IMG/VR virus record: IMGVR_UViG_3300028392_000049
Span: 1 to 64,000 of that record
Reading direction: 5' to 3' (one strand)
Length of the DNA stretch: 64,000 bases
DNA from: a virus
A program made the translations under genes and the position numbers. The notes below the pieces were generated by a model. That model was not told the origin of the DNA, ran no database searches, and saw nothing but the letters and a program-made list of their open reading frames with translations. Every line of letters starts with the position of its first letter. Position 1 is the first letter of the stretch. This document shows positions 31,905-40,536 of this stretch, one piece after another.

Positions 31905-31983
31905 TGCTGGACCTTGGAATCGAACCAAGCGTGCTTTCGCGACAGATTTACAGTCCGTTGCCCCACCTTGGGGCCTGCACAGC
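31905..31983 (-). tRNA. tRNA-Tyr (GTA)
   Basis: 79 nt with anticodon arm ACGGA-CTGTAAA-TCTGT (anticodon GTA), the longer variable arm seen in bacterial Tyr tRNAs, and T-loop TTCGATT. The acceptor stem has one mismatch. CCA is not encoded. Confidence 0.8.
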
Positions 31984-31988
31984 TTACG

Positions 31989-32061
31989 AGCCTCAAGCAG
32001 GAATCGAACCCGCGACATCAATATTACAAGTATTGCACTCTGCCAACTGAGTTATTGAGGC
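31989..32061 (-). tRNA. tRNA-Thr (TGT)
   Basis: 73 nt with acceptor GCCTCAA/TTGAGGC, anticodon arm CAATA-CTTGTAA-TATTG (anticodon TGT), and T-loop TTCGATT. It lies 7 bases downstream of the HNH gene. Confidence 0.88.
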
Positions 32062-32068
32062 ACAGCTT

Positions 32069-32539
32069 TTAGCTAACAGCACGTTGTTTAAGTTTAGCAG
32101 ATTCTCTGTATTGATGTTTTCTGGCTTTCATATACTCAGCTTTTTTAGCCTTGCATGGAGCACATGGGCAATTACGTTTACCTGAGTTTCCTCCGCCGTG
32201 CTCTACTGATTCAAGATCCCCTTCTGCGTAACTTTTTTTAATGTGGCACTCTTTACAGAGCACTTGACATTTAGCAAGCTCTGCTTGAACTTTAGCTTCA
32301 CTGCCACCCCCAATAATTTTTCCTATTTCATAGGTTTTATTATTGGCATCAATGTGATCTAATTCAAGACTTTCAATCGATCCACAATGAGCACACTGAC
32401 TACCCAAAGCTTTAATGGCTGCGTCTCTACGTTTTTTATAGCGAAGCCTTTGGTATTCCTTCATATAATTGTTATAACAAGTACGACATTTACCCGAATT
32501 GATTGCGGGCTCTGTTGTGCAGAGGGAGCATATTTTCAT
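32069..32539 (-). CDS. HNH endonuclease with N-terminal zinc finger
   Basis: 156 residues from ATG at 32539 after AAGGTG. CSLC and CRTC form an N-terminal zinc finger, and CAHCG, LELDHID and LCKECH make the HNH core. It lies directly next to the tRNA cluster, a frequent place for homing-type HNH genes, so it may be selfish rather than part of packaging. Confidence 0.8.
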   Translation of the reverse strand: MKICSLCTTEPAINSGKCRTCYNNYMKEYQRLRYKKRRDAAIKALGSQCAHCGSIESLELDHIDANNKTYEIGKIIGGGSEAKVQAELAKCQVLCKECHIKKSYAEGDLESVEHGGGNSGKRNCPCAPCKAKKAEYMKARKHQYRESAKLKQRAVS

Positions 32540-32557
32540 GCCCACACCTTAGCATAA

Positions 32558-32740
32558 CTATTCCTGGTCGCGCAAACCGATGGTAATGAGCCACATGACT
32601 AGTGTAAATAGGATAGCTGCACCTACTACGGTTTTAGCACTACCATCAAGAACACACCAAGCAATGAACATACCTAATAGTGTCCATAGCTGATTTAAGG
32701 TTTCAATAAAGGCATTAGCAAACCATTTAAGAAGACTCAT
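32558..32740 (-). CDS. Small membrane protein, holin candidate
   Basis: 60 residues with two hydrophobic spans (LWTLLGMFIAWCVL and VVGAAILFTLVMWLITIG) and a charged tail. It lies beside the secreted protein and the transglycosylase, so a lysis role is inferred from position and topology. Confidence 0.6.
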   Translation of the reverse strand: MSLLKWFANAFIETLNQLWTLLGMFIAWCVLDGSAKTVVGAAILFTLVMWLITIGLRDQE

Positions 32741-34013
32741 GGTTTACCCCTCTAACGTTAGATGTTACTGATGATGTGGTTGGAGCCCTGCGAACCAAAG
32801 TAACCGCCGAAGTTCCAGCAATAATCTGAGTAACAACAACAGATGGAATGATAGCCCGCTGTGATTGCTTACGCTGAGCAGGTGTCATATCTGCACCGAT
32901 ATTCATGATGGCTGTAGCGAATTGTCCTGGCCTAGAAAAAAGAGCGTTAATTAAGTCCGAAGGGCTATTAAATAATTGAAGTGCTTGGGCCACTGTGACT
33001 GTAAGCTCAACTCCATTAGACAAAACCATAACTGCATCTACGTTGTTTAAGTTAGGATCTGAGGCTTGGCATACATCTGTGGCATTATCAAGATCTTCAG
33101 TATGCCCATCCCAGAATAAGTTATATCGCTGAGTTGCCGTCCAGCTAACTTCAGAATTATCTATAGGGCTATTACCTGTACAAGGAACTTGTCTGGTCTC
33201 CACTGTAGGTGCGGGTATAGGGAATGTTGGAATAGCAGCAATACATGCAGCAGCTACCGTGTCAATGTCAACCGTATGGTTATCCCAGTATAAGTAGTAA
33301 TGCTGATCAGCCGTACCATCTACTTGAGCCTGAGTGTACGGATTAGTCCAAGTGCATTGAACAGTACGAGTCTGAATGGTTGGGGCTGGTTCTGGGGAAC
33401 ACGTCTGATCTACGGGAATTACTGAGTTGTCCCAGCAAGTGTGGGTCTCTACAGGGCGGCCACCATTGACAGCAAACGTGCTGCTAATGGGAACAATAGC
33501 TTGACCTGATTGGAAACGAATACCACGACGTAGTGTGTTTGGAAGCGGTCCTGAAGAAGTTACTTCTCCATCCCATCCGCCATTAGCATAGCGGGTTACA
33601 TGAAGTTCAATGTAAGTTAAAGTACCCGAGTCACTTGGGTATGGTCGAACAGCCCACTGAACGCAGAGCGTATTGGCTGTGGTTCCGTAACGTAAGTAAG
33701 CACCAGTACCCCAAGTTACCCAGTCATTACCTGCAACAGAAATGCTAGGAGTCTGCGGGTAATCCCAGTAAGTACCATCAGAGATCCCAAATGACAATAG
33801 ACCATTAATGCTGGCGTAAACATTGGTGTAGCTAGTATTGCCAAGATTAAGGTTAAATGGTAGATGCATCTGAAAAGATGAATCGTCTCCTGCTGGGAAT
33901 GTGGTGCTATCACATACAAAAGTAGAGGTGTTTGCTTGAGCAGGTGTTACTAATGGTGCAAACCCAATTAAAGCAAAAACGCTTAGGGAAGCAAAAATTT
34001 TAAAAAGTTTCAA
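32727..34013 (-). CDS. Secreted two-repeat protein of unknown function
   Basis: 428 residues from TTG at 34013 with GGAAGAG upstream. A signal peptide (KLFKIFASLSVFALIGFAPL, ending AQA) is followed by a beta-rich domain with ASINGLLSFG, then two Cys-containing repeats (each has PAPT, CT and DGH or DNH with a final AC or VC), then a Ala/Val-rich end. It may be an extracellular or envelope protein expressed in the lysis operon. Confidence 0.6.
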   Translation of the reverse strand: MKLFKIFASLSVFALIGFAPLVTPAQANTSTFVCDSTTFPAGDDSSFQMHLPFNLNLGNTSYTNVYASINGLLSFGISDGTYWDYPQTPSISVAGNDWVTWGTGAYLRYGTTANTLCVQWAVRPYPSDSGTLTYIELHVTRYANGGWDGEVTSSGPLPNTLRRGIRFQSGQAIVPISSTFAVNGGRPVETHTCWDNSVIPVDQTCSPEPAPTIQTRTVQCTWTNPYTQAQVDGTADQHYYLYWDNHTVDIDTVAAACIAAIPTFPIPAPTVETRQVPCTGNSPIDNSEVSWTATQRYNLFWDGHTEDLDNATDVCQASDPNLNNVDAVMVLSNGVELTVTVAQALQLFNSPSDLINALFSRPGQFATAIMNIGADMTPAQRKQSQRAIIPSVVVTQIIAGTSAVTLVRRAPTTSSVTSNVRGVNHESS

Positions 34014-34086
34014 TGCTAATTCTCTTCCTAGACTCAATATTAATTCTACAAGACTTAAGGCGGATAATCAGGGCTTAGGAATACGA

Positions 34087-34117
34087 AAAGCCCCCTACCT
34101 ATGAGGCAAGGGGCTTT
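34087..34117. terminator. Rho-independent terminator
   Basis: AAAAGCCCCCTACC pairs with GGCAAGGGGCTTT. The stem is flanked by A and T runs on both sides, so it can work for the leftward transcript from the transglycosylase gene. Confidence 0.75.
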
Positions 34118-34181
34118 AAGTTCATCGGTCTAGGATGTAATTTTATTATACACCTTTTACCGAATCGGAGTGTTATTTCGT

Positions 34182-34646
34182 CTAGTACCAGTGATGGCTT
34201 TTCCAAAAGCCCCACGCTTGACAAGGGCTGCCATAGCGATTCTTAACGTATTTTAAACCCCAAGCAATTTGAGTATGGGGATTAGTTTTCCAGTCTTTAC
34301 CCGCGCTTGCCATTTTACTCCCTGGCAATGCTTGTGGGATGCCGTGGGCACCCGAAGGATTATGCGCGTTTACGCGCCATCCACTTTCTTTATTCCATAA
34401 GGTAACAAGACAAGAATATTCTTGTCCGCACCAGCCGTACTGTGTAGCCATGTAATACTGAGCGGCTGCTCTGTTGTAGTTTGGCGTGGCGTACGGTAAC
34501 CGTAGTCCTGCCCGAGATGCCGTTGTAGCGGAATCTTGACAGGATGTTATATGGGTCTTTGCTTGACTCTGGGCAATGGGTAGCGATACGAGCAAGCTCG
34601 CAAGAAGCGCCACTGCGGGAGTCAGGCGTAGTAACTTGCCTAACAT
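34182..34646 (-). CDS. Secreted lytic transglycosylase
   Basis: 154 residues. Signal peptide (LRLTPAVALLASLLVSLPI, AQSQA) then a catalytic fold with WNKESGWRVNAHN (Glu), AHGIPQALPG and IAWGLKYVKNRYG. This matches lysozyme-like SLT enzymes that cut peptidoglycan. The signal peptide suggests it is exported and acts with the holin candidates and the M23 peptidase. Confidence 0.85.
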   Translation of the reverse strand: MLGKLLRLTPAVALLASLLVSLPIAQSQAKTHITSCQDSATTASRAGLRLPYATPNYNRAAAQYYMATQYGWCGQEYSCLVTLWNKESGWRVNAHNPSGAHGIPQALPGSKMASAGKDWKTNPHTQIAWGLKYVKNRYGSPCQAWGFWKSHHWY

Positions 34647-34680
34647 GAACTTCTAGCCTAGCAGACGTCTATCGGCGTGT

Positions 34681-36267
34681 CTAAACTGAAGTGTTAGCGA
34701 CAAATGCCCTAAGAGAACCAAGAGTCAAGTCCACTCCACCCTTGTCATCAATGCCTTCGCCATCCATAACTGCATTGGCTACTGAGTTTTTTTGTTGCAA
34801 AGCGTCGTGTTGCCGTACTTCAATAGACCCATTAACTAAAAAATCTTGAATAACAATGGTTGCCCAAGTTGAAGACGCTCGTTTAATTCTTCCGTTTCTT
34901 TGAGTAGCCAACCCACTAGACCACGGTAAGTCATAGTTTATAAGTAAGTTAGCAGCAGGGAGATCAACACCATAACCCCCAGCATCGCTGCTAACCAAAA
35001 CTCTGATGTCTGGGTTAGTGTTAAAAGAAATTTTGTTATCTTCTTTTGTTTTAGCATCTATACGTCCTGTGTATATAAGAGTTCGGTCAGCGCCGAGTCT
35101 TTCTTGGATAATGCTTACCATGTCAACGTAAGTAGCAAAAATAACTACCTTGTTGTCAGGCCTTTGATCAAGAAAATCTGTAACGTATTCAATAAGCATG
35201 TTAAGTTTAGGGGACGATGTGACGCCGTCCAGTATTCCTGAGTCTACCAAGTCATATGCATATTGTGAACCATCAGGGCCAAGATCGGCAAACTTTTCCG
35301 CACTGGTACGGATAAGATCGGGGTGGGAACACAACATTTTAAGCGCCCCTACTTTAGACATAATAGCTCCGCGCAGTTCGTCAGCCTGTCCGCCGCGTTG
35401 ATTTTCAAACCCATAGTGAGCAAGCATATTAAATGAAGAGCCAAACAGAGCCTGTGCGTTATCCAAATCATAAAGCAAGTCGTTAACAATTTTGCTGTAT
35501 ACCTTGGCAGCTTTTCTATCAAAATGAACAAGAAAAGGATCTTTATGAATAGAGTCAGGAAGGTAAGGAGCTACGTCAGCGTCTTTCTGCGACTTGCGGA
35601 CAGACGCCTCTTTCATCTTGGTGTGTAGTACAGGCAGATTTCGGTAGCGCTCTACACCACCCCAGGTGTTTCGTACAATAAAAGTCTGGTCAAAGATATC
35701 AAAACGACCAAGAACGCTTTGGTCTACAAACTGCATAATGGAGTACAACTCTTCAGGCTTACCGTTTTCAATCGGCGTACCTGTAAGAGCAAACTTGATA
35801 GGAGCATTGGCTAATTTTTTAACTTGCTTTGAACGTTTAGACTTAAACGACTTGATGGCTGTAGCTTCGTCTAACACCACAAAAGATCTTGGTAACTTTT
35901 TGACTATGTCCCAGTCGTTAACTACCTGTTCGTAGTTCATGATGATGTAGTCAACGCCAGACATCTCCCAGTCCATAGCCTCAGCGTATTGAGCATGTCG
36001 TTGCTTAGGAGTTCCATCAATAACGATAGCTTTAGAGGTTCCCCCCGTAAATTTTTCTATGGAGTTAGACCATTGATATTTTAAACTTGATAGGCAAACA
36101 ACTAAACCTGGCCCAGCAATCTTGTCTTCTTGCTGTAGTCGCTCTATTGCAGCAATGGTGAGGACCGTCTTACCTAAACCTAAGTCATATGCAACGAGCA
36201 TCTTCTGCTGTTCGCACATTCGATCTACGGCCTCTACTTGGTAGGGCAGAAGTGTACCTGTAAACAT
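34681..36267 (-). CDS. SNF2-family DNA helicase
   Basis: 528 residues. Motif I LGLGKT, motif II LDEAT, motif III ALTGTPIENG, and C-terminal motifs with VSSDAGGYGVDL and RNGRIKR. It is a translocase without a fused nuclease. Phages often carry such helicases for replication or recombination. Confidence 0.9.
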   Translation of the reverse strand: MFTGTLLPYQVEAVDRMCEQQKMLVAYDLGLGKTVLTIAAIERLQQEDKIAGPGLVVCLSSLKYQWSNSIEKFTGGTSKAIVIDGTPKQRHAQYAEAMDWEMSGVDYIIMNYEQVVNDWDIVKKLPRSFVVLDEATAIKSFKSKRSKQVKKLANAPIKFALTGTPIENGKPEELYSIMQFVDQSVLGRFDIFDQTFIVRNTWGGVERYRNLPVLHTKMKEASVRKSQKDADVAPYLPDSIHKDPFLVHFDRKAAKVYSKIVNDLLYDLDNAQALFGSSFNMLAHYGFENQRGGQADELRGAIMSKVGALKMLCSHPDLIRTSAEKFADLGPDGSQYAYDLVDSGILDGVTSSPKLNMLIEYVTDFLDQRPDNKVVIFATYVDMVSIIQERLGADRTLIYTGRIDAKTKEDNKISFNTNPDIRVLVSSDAGGYGVDLPAANLLINYDLPWSSGLATQRNGRIKRASSTWATIVIQDFLVNGSIEVRQHDALQQKNSVANAVMDGEGIDDKGGVDLTLGSLRAFVANTSV

Positions 36268-36285
36268 AAGTTTACTCTAGCACAC

Positions 36286-36311
36286 AAAAAGCCCAGGCAT
36301 AAAGCCTGGGC
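36286..36311 (-). terminator. Rho-independent terminator
   Basis: GCCCAGGC pairs with GCCTGGGC around TTTAT and is followed by five T on the minus strand. It ends the transcript of the M23 peptidase gene. Confidence 0.88.
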
Positions 36312-36326
36312 TGATTGCAGTAAAGG

Positions 36327-36752
36327 TTAAACCTTGAATAGAAAATCTGGGTTAAGATGACCATCCCAAGCCCAGTTAGCGGTCTTTTGAACTTCAAAGT
36401 GAAGGTGCTCACCAAAGACGTTGCCATCTTCTGGGTGCCCAGCGCGGCCGCCAGATTCACCAATGTGCTGACCCTTCTTAACGTGGTCACCGACTTTAAC
36501 AAGAGCCTGCATTAAGTGTGCGTATACAGCCCAATACTTCTTACCAGCAACGTCATGCTCAACGATAAGCGAGTGTGTCCCAAAAGCAGCACCCCAAGTG
36601 CCAACTCCTACAACCTTACCGTCAGCAACTGCAAGTACATCTGTACCAGCTTTGCATGGAAAGTCACAGCCTTTATGGACTCCGTGGGACCAAGCGTCCC
36701 CCTTTTCGCCATAGGGCGTTCCGATTTTTCCGCCTGCGATTGGTAATGCCAT
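36327..36752 (-). CDS. M23-family peptidoglycan endopeptidase
   Basis: 141 residues with HKGCDF (HxxxD) and GEHLHFEV (HxH), the zinc ligands of M23 enzymes. There is no signal peptide, so it probably passes the membrane through a holin, or acts from the virion. CTAGGAGACACA before the ATG confirms the start. Confidence 0.88.
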   Translation of the reverse strand: MALPIAGGKIGTPYGEKGDAWSHGVHKGCDFPCKAGTDVLAVADGKVVGVGTWGAAFGTHSLIVEHDVAGKKYWAVYAHLMQALVKVGDHVKKGQHIGESGGRAGHPEDGNVFGEHLHFEVQKTANWAWDGHLNPDFLFKV

Positions 36753-36760
36753 TGTGTCTC

Positions 36761-36838
36761 CTAGTGGTTATCAAAATAAAAAAGAATTGCTATGCCAGAC
36801 ATACAAGAAGCAAAAAACATAATATTAAAAAGAGTCAT
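36761..36838 (-). CDS. Very small membrane protein (25 aa)
   Basis: 25 residues, almost all hydrophobic (MTLFNIMFFASCMSGIAILF), starting in an ATGA overlap with the primase and with AGGGG upstream. It sits between a lysis gene and the replication genes; it could be a holin-like peptide or a leader. Confidence 0.5.
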   Translation of the reverse strand: MTLFNIMFFASCMSGIAILFYFDNH

Positions 36839-37770
36839 GCTGATGCCCCTAAGCCATAGCGAATTGAATGTACAGCTGATTCTACACCATAAATGACTTC
36901 GGCTTTGCTCATTCCACCTATGTCTTTAGCATCAGTATGGCTGTAGTTAAAGAACCGTGCTTCCATTCCCAATTTGTTAATAGTATCAAGGGATTTTGCT
37001 GAGCCTGTTAATCCTGCCTGGTCATTATCTAAAGCAAATATAATACTATCGGCTTTGGCAATGTAAGCCATCTGTTCATCTGAGGTAAGGGCTCCGTAAA
37101 TAGCCACTCCCCCTGAAAACCCAAGAGACTCTAGCCGAACCACATCTAGAGGAGACTCCACAACAATTATGTGACCTGACACATATTTGTCATAGCCAAA
37201 CATAGCTACGCTTTTCTTTATACCTGTTGGGTAGTTCTTAAATGACCTTGTTGCGTAGCCCTTCTCCTGCCAACCCATCAACTTACCTGTGCGTAACTCT
37301 CGCTGCGGGATAATCCAGTTGTTGTTTAAAGTATCCCAAAGCAACTCATGAAAGTCAGCCGCATAAGAAGTAAGGCCACGAGACTTCAAAGCGTCTAAAG
37401 GTGGGCGAACAAAAGCCGATAACGATGCTTCGGAAATGTACTGTAAGTCTTCAAAGATCTCTGTTGGCTTTCTAATAGCGCGTTCAAACATTTCACTGAG
37501 TTCACCGCCATCGTTAAGCCATGACCTAGCCTCATCCCAGTCCTCGTATCCTTTCATGCGAGCAACTAGTGAAACAATGTTTCCCCGAAAATCGCAAGAA
37601 AAACAAATGTGTGCTCCAGTGTCATAGTTAATATACCAAGATGGGTTACGGTCTTGCTTACCTGTACGCTCTTCATGCATGGGGCAAAAGCCCTGCACCT
37701 CAAAGCCATTAACGTTAACGTGTTCGATCCCAAGAGAATCAAGCACTCGTAGCATGTCGTCTTCGGTCAC
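36835..37770 (-). CDS. DnaG-like DNA primase
   Basis: 311 residues. The N-terminal zinc motif GFCPMHEE and ICFSCDF (CHC2 type) is followed by the TOPRIM core IIVVESPLD, then YGALTSDEQ, then IIFALDNDQAG. It makes RNA primers and would load with the adjacent DnaB-like helicase. Confidence 0.9.
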   Translation of the reverse strand: MTEDDMLRVLDSLGIEHVNVNGFEVQGFCPMHEERTGKQDRNPSWYINYDTGAHICFSCDFRGNIVSLVARMKGYEDWDEARSWLNDGGELSEMFERAIRKPTEIFEDLQYISEASLSAFVRPPLDALKSRGLTSYAADFHELLWDTLNNNWIIPQRELRTGKLMGWQEKGYATRSFKNYPTGIKKSVAMFGYDKYVSGHIIVVESPLDVVRLESLGFSGGVAIYGALTSDEQMAYIAKADSIIFALDNDQAGLTGSAKSLDTINKLGMEARFFNYSHTDAKDIGGMSKAEVIYGVESAVHSIRYGLGASA

Positions 37771-38996
37771 AGGTCATCCTTGTCTAACTCGCGAAAGTTT
37801 CCAGTTGCCCAATCCCATAACAAAGAAGTTTCCATTGGGCTAGTGTTACGACTTGCAAGAATCTTTAACAAACGAGTATCATCTACATTCTCGTCTTCCT
37901 TTTGCAAAGCGTATGCTACGTCAGCGTCTTGTCCAAAAGATGATGAATAACCAATAGAGTCTAAGGTAACGTTACCATTCTTCATCTTCCAATTAAGAAC
38001 CTGAGTAGAGATAACAATAGGAATCTGAAATTGCTGGGCAACATGCTTCAAGTTACGAGTAATGTTTGTCAAAGCAAGCGACGTATTGCGCTCCCCTGAT
38101 TGCTCATCCGTCATAAGGTACACGCCATCAATAAACATAACGTCTGGCTGTAGTGATTGAATCTTGTTGGATATGCCTGAAATGGTATTAGCAGCAACGC
38201 TATCTGTAAGCCAAAACTTGTGACGCATCTGTTTCATACTACGAAGCTTTGCTTGGTAACGAGACTCTTCTTCGGCAGTCAAAGTTCCTGTGGTCAATCG
38301 ATGATGAGACAAACGAGCACGCATAGCATCGTAACGATTAAGTTGTTCGTTGTTGTTCATCTCAAATGACTGGAACACGGGAACAGCACCATGCAAGTGA
38401 ACGTTGTGCGCCCACTGCAAAAGCAAAGTTGACTTACCAGTTTTAGGTGGAGCAACTACAACGATCAACTGACCTGGTTGCATACCACTAGTGGCTTGGT
38501 CAATAGACGGAAAGCCTGTAGGAAGCCCACGAAGACCTCCTGGCAAAGCCTTGCGCTCAAGGTAATCGTCCCAACGCTTCTCGGCGTCAAGGGTAATATC
38601 TAAATCACTAGCTGCGGTAAGCCCGTCTTCATCCATACGAGCAATACCACGTTGAATTTTTCCAACGGCGCCCTCATGGTCTTGGCGAAGTTCTATATCA
38701 GTAATGGCTTCACGAAAAGCATTGTTAATTACGGCAACTCGGCGAGCCTCAACTACTTTGTCTAATAAATAATCAATGCTATCTGGGATAGTTTCAAACT
38801 TGTAAGTGGGAAAGTTATCAAGAATGACAGACTCGCTGGGGCACTCGTGGTACTGGGTGTAGTGGTTCTTAACAAAGTTCCACACACGCTTGTCATCATC
38901 GTTACCAAACCAAGTGTCTTTAACGCCACGCATAAACAGTGGAGATAAATCCCTATCAGCTAACGCTCGGCTTAGTAGTCGGTTTTCATAATTCAT
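37767..38996 (-). CDS. Replicative DNA helicase (DnaB-like)
   Basis: 409 residues with a helical N-domain and a RecA-like motor: Walker A APPKTGKST, Walker B PDVMFIDGVY, and a C-terminal sensor region. It is the phage replicative helicase, overlapping the primase by 4 bases. Confidence 0.9.
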   Translation of the reverse strand: MNYENRLLSRALADRDLSPLFMRGVKDTWFGNDDDKRVWNFVKNHYTQYHECPSESVILDNFPTYKFETIPDSIDYLLDKVVEARRVAVINNAFREAITDIELRQDHEGAVGKIQRGIARMDEDGLTAASDLDITLDAEKRWDDYLERKALPGGLRGLPTGFPSIDQATSGMQPGQLIVVVAPPKTGKSTLLLQWAHNVHLHGAVPVFQSFEMNNNEQLNRYDAMRARLSHHRLTTGTLTAEEESRYQAKLRSMKQMRHKFWLTDSVAANTISGISNKIQSLQPDVMFIDGVYLMTDEQSGERNTSLALTNITRNLKHVAQQFQIPIVISTQVLNWKMKNGNVTLDSIGYSSSFGQDADVAYALQKEDENVDDTRLLKILASRNTSPMETSLLWDWATGNFRELDKDDL

Positions 38997-39009
38997 TTAG
39001 TGCTCCCTT

Positions 39010-39405
39010 TTAAAAATCTATACCCAAACTACCGTACATCAATTGATGGGCTGGGTCAATTACTCCGATTACTTCTGGTCGATAAGGTAATTCAGCGACT
39101 AACTTCTTTGGAGAAGCATAGTGGTTATAGTACCTGAACGGATTGGTGCCCGCTCGGTCAATGTCGTTAAACAAAAGCTCTAGTTCTTTGTCATTAAATT
39201 CAAAAGAAATAAGTTCAAGGGTAACTCCTGCATGAGTAGTGTACACATAAAACTTATTTAAAAGAAACTTGTCATACCCAACATGCACGCTCTTTACAGG
39301 AAGTATTTTATATTTCTTTTCAATTACTGGTGTTTTAATAAATAAAATGTCTGCGTTTACAAGAACACGTTTAGGCATGTCATTGCTAATATCCCCTTTG
39401 TACAT
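39010..39405 (-). CDS. Hypothetical protein
   Basis: 131 residues with no recognised family. The C-terminal part (NDIDRAGTNPFRYYNHY) is probably a conserved core. Starts at 39405 within the replication cluster. Confidence 0.65.
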   Translation of the reverse strand: MYKGDISNDMPKRVLVNADILFIKTPVIEKKYKILPVKSVHVGYDKFLLNKFYVYTTHAGVTLELISFEFNDKELELLFNDIDRAGTNPFRYYNHYASPKKLVAELPYRPEVIGVIDPAHQLMYGSLGIDF

Positions 39406-39408
39406 AAT

Positions 39409-39705
39409 TTAACAGACCTCAATTTCCCCAAAATTAATTATGAATTCTCGAAAAGATTCAGCGGACTCTTTGGCCCGCTCAGCGTCTTCCTCTGTACAAC
39501 GAGTTGAGATCTTTAAAGGATATACCCCATCATTTCCTTTAACTCTTGCAATTACAAACCGAGTGTGTATGCAAGTACCACGACCTAGGTACCCAGGGCA
39601 GTTGCAAGAAAAAGTTTTATCTTTAGACAAGCTTACTTCAAACACGCCAAGACCTGGCGATGAGTTCTGACTTAGAAAAATCTGGACAAGCCTAGAGTCT
39701 TCCAT
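39409..39705 (-). CDS. SWIM-like zinc finger protein
   Basis: 98 residues. The start at 39705 follows GGAGG. CNCPGY then CIHTRF fits the SWIM pattern CxCx(n)CxH. Such domains bind DNA or proteins in recombination; the exact role is unknown. Confidence 0.7.
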   Translation of the reverse strand: MEDSRLVQIFLSQNSSPGLGVFEVSLSKDKTFSCNCPGYLGRGTCIHTRFVIARVKGNDGVYPLKISTRCTEEDAERAKESAESFREFIINFGEIEVC

Positions 39706-39716
39706 TATTTCCTCCA

Positions 39717-40409
39717 TCATTTGCGTAGGTCTCCTCTAATAGATTCTAGTTCAATTGTGACAAAAGCTTCATGTATAAACGAACCAGTTGCTACCCCATA
39801 CTCCGATTCCCAAGACTTAACGGGCAAATTTGTAGTCACTATAGTGGGAAGTCCGTTATTAAATCTGGTACGTAAAAGGTGATGGAGCACTGTGCTATTC
39901 CAACCACTAGCGGAAGTATGCTCCTTACCAACATCGTCGATAACAAGCACGCGTACGTTATACGCATCATGGTCGCATGCTCCGTGCATACCTAAAAATA
40001 ACCGCTCTTGCTCATCACTTGCTGAGTGTCCAATGATAGAACCATTCAAGTCAATTACTGAACTAAACGTGGTGAAATAGCAGGGCTTAATTAAAGAGTT
40101 TGCGTCCTCAACTGAAAAAGCTTCGGGAGCAAATGTACGAAGCATCTCTTGAATAATAGTTAAAGCAAAAGCAGTCTTACCTTGACCAGGCTTGCCTACA
40201 AGAAGTAGACCCTTACCACACGCAAGCGCACCCTCAGCACGAATGATATCTCCGCTCTCTACCTTAGACATCCAGCGCTTAACCTTGTCAAGGTCGCTAG
40301 GGGTAACATCCACGCAGTCTGCAAACTCCCAACCAAGTCTGGCTTTAGGAATACCTGCTGCTTGAACCCAAGTCTTACGGCGAACTGGTAAATCATTTAT
40401 CTTTATCAT
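39717..40409 (-). CDS. DnaC/IstB-like helicase loader ATPase
   Basis: 230 residues from ATG at 40409 (AAGGAGAGCA upstream). Walker A GKPGQGKT and Walker B VLVIDDVGK are present, followed by LPTIVTTNLP as the sensor. Position next to the initiator candidate and DnaB-like helicase fits a loader. Confidence 0.85.
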   Translation of the reverse strand: MIKINDLPVRRKTWVQAAGIPKARLGWEFADCVDVTPSDLDKVKRWMSKVESGDIIRAEGALACGKGLLLVGKPGQGKTAFALTIIQEMLRTFAPEAFSVEDANSLIKPCYFTTFSSVIDLNGSIIGHSASDEQERLFLGMHGACDHDAYNVRVLVIDDVGKEHTSASGWNSTVLHHLLRTRFNNGLPTIVTTNLPVKSWESEYGVATGSFIHEAFVTIELESIRGDLRK

Positions 40410-40536
40410 TGCTCTCCTTAGACAAATTTTCAATCCAAGCCTGCATCTTTTCCAAAGTCTGTTTGGTGATACCTGCTTCACGCATCATACGCTCTTTCTC
40501 AGCTTCGTCAAGCCACGAATCCTTCATCTTACTCAT
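40393..40536 (-). CDS. Small helical protein (47 aa)
   Basis: 47 residues, charged and helical, from ATG at 40536 with AGGAG 7 bases upstream. It overlaps the loader start and the upstream gene. Its location suggests an accessory protein of the initiator-loader module. Confidence 0.6.
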   Translation of the reverse strand: MSKMKDSWLDEAEKERMMREAGITKQTLEKMQAWIENLSKESNDKDK

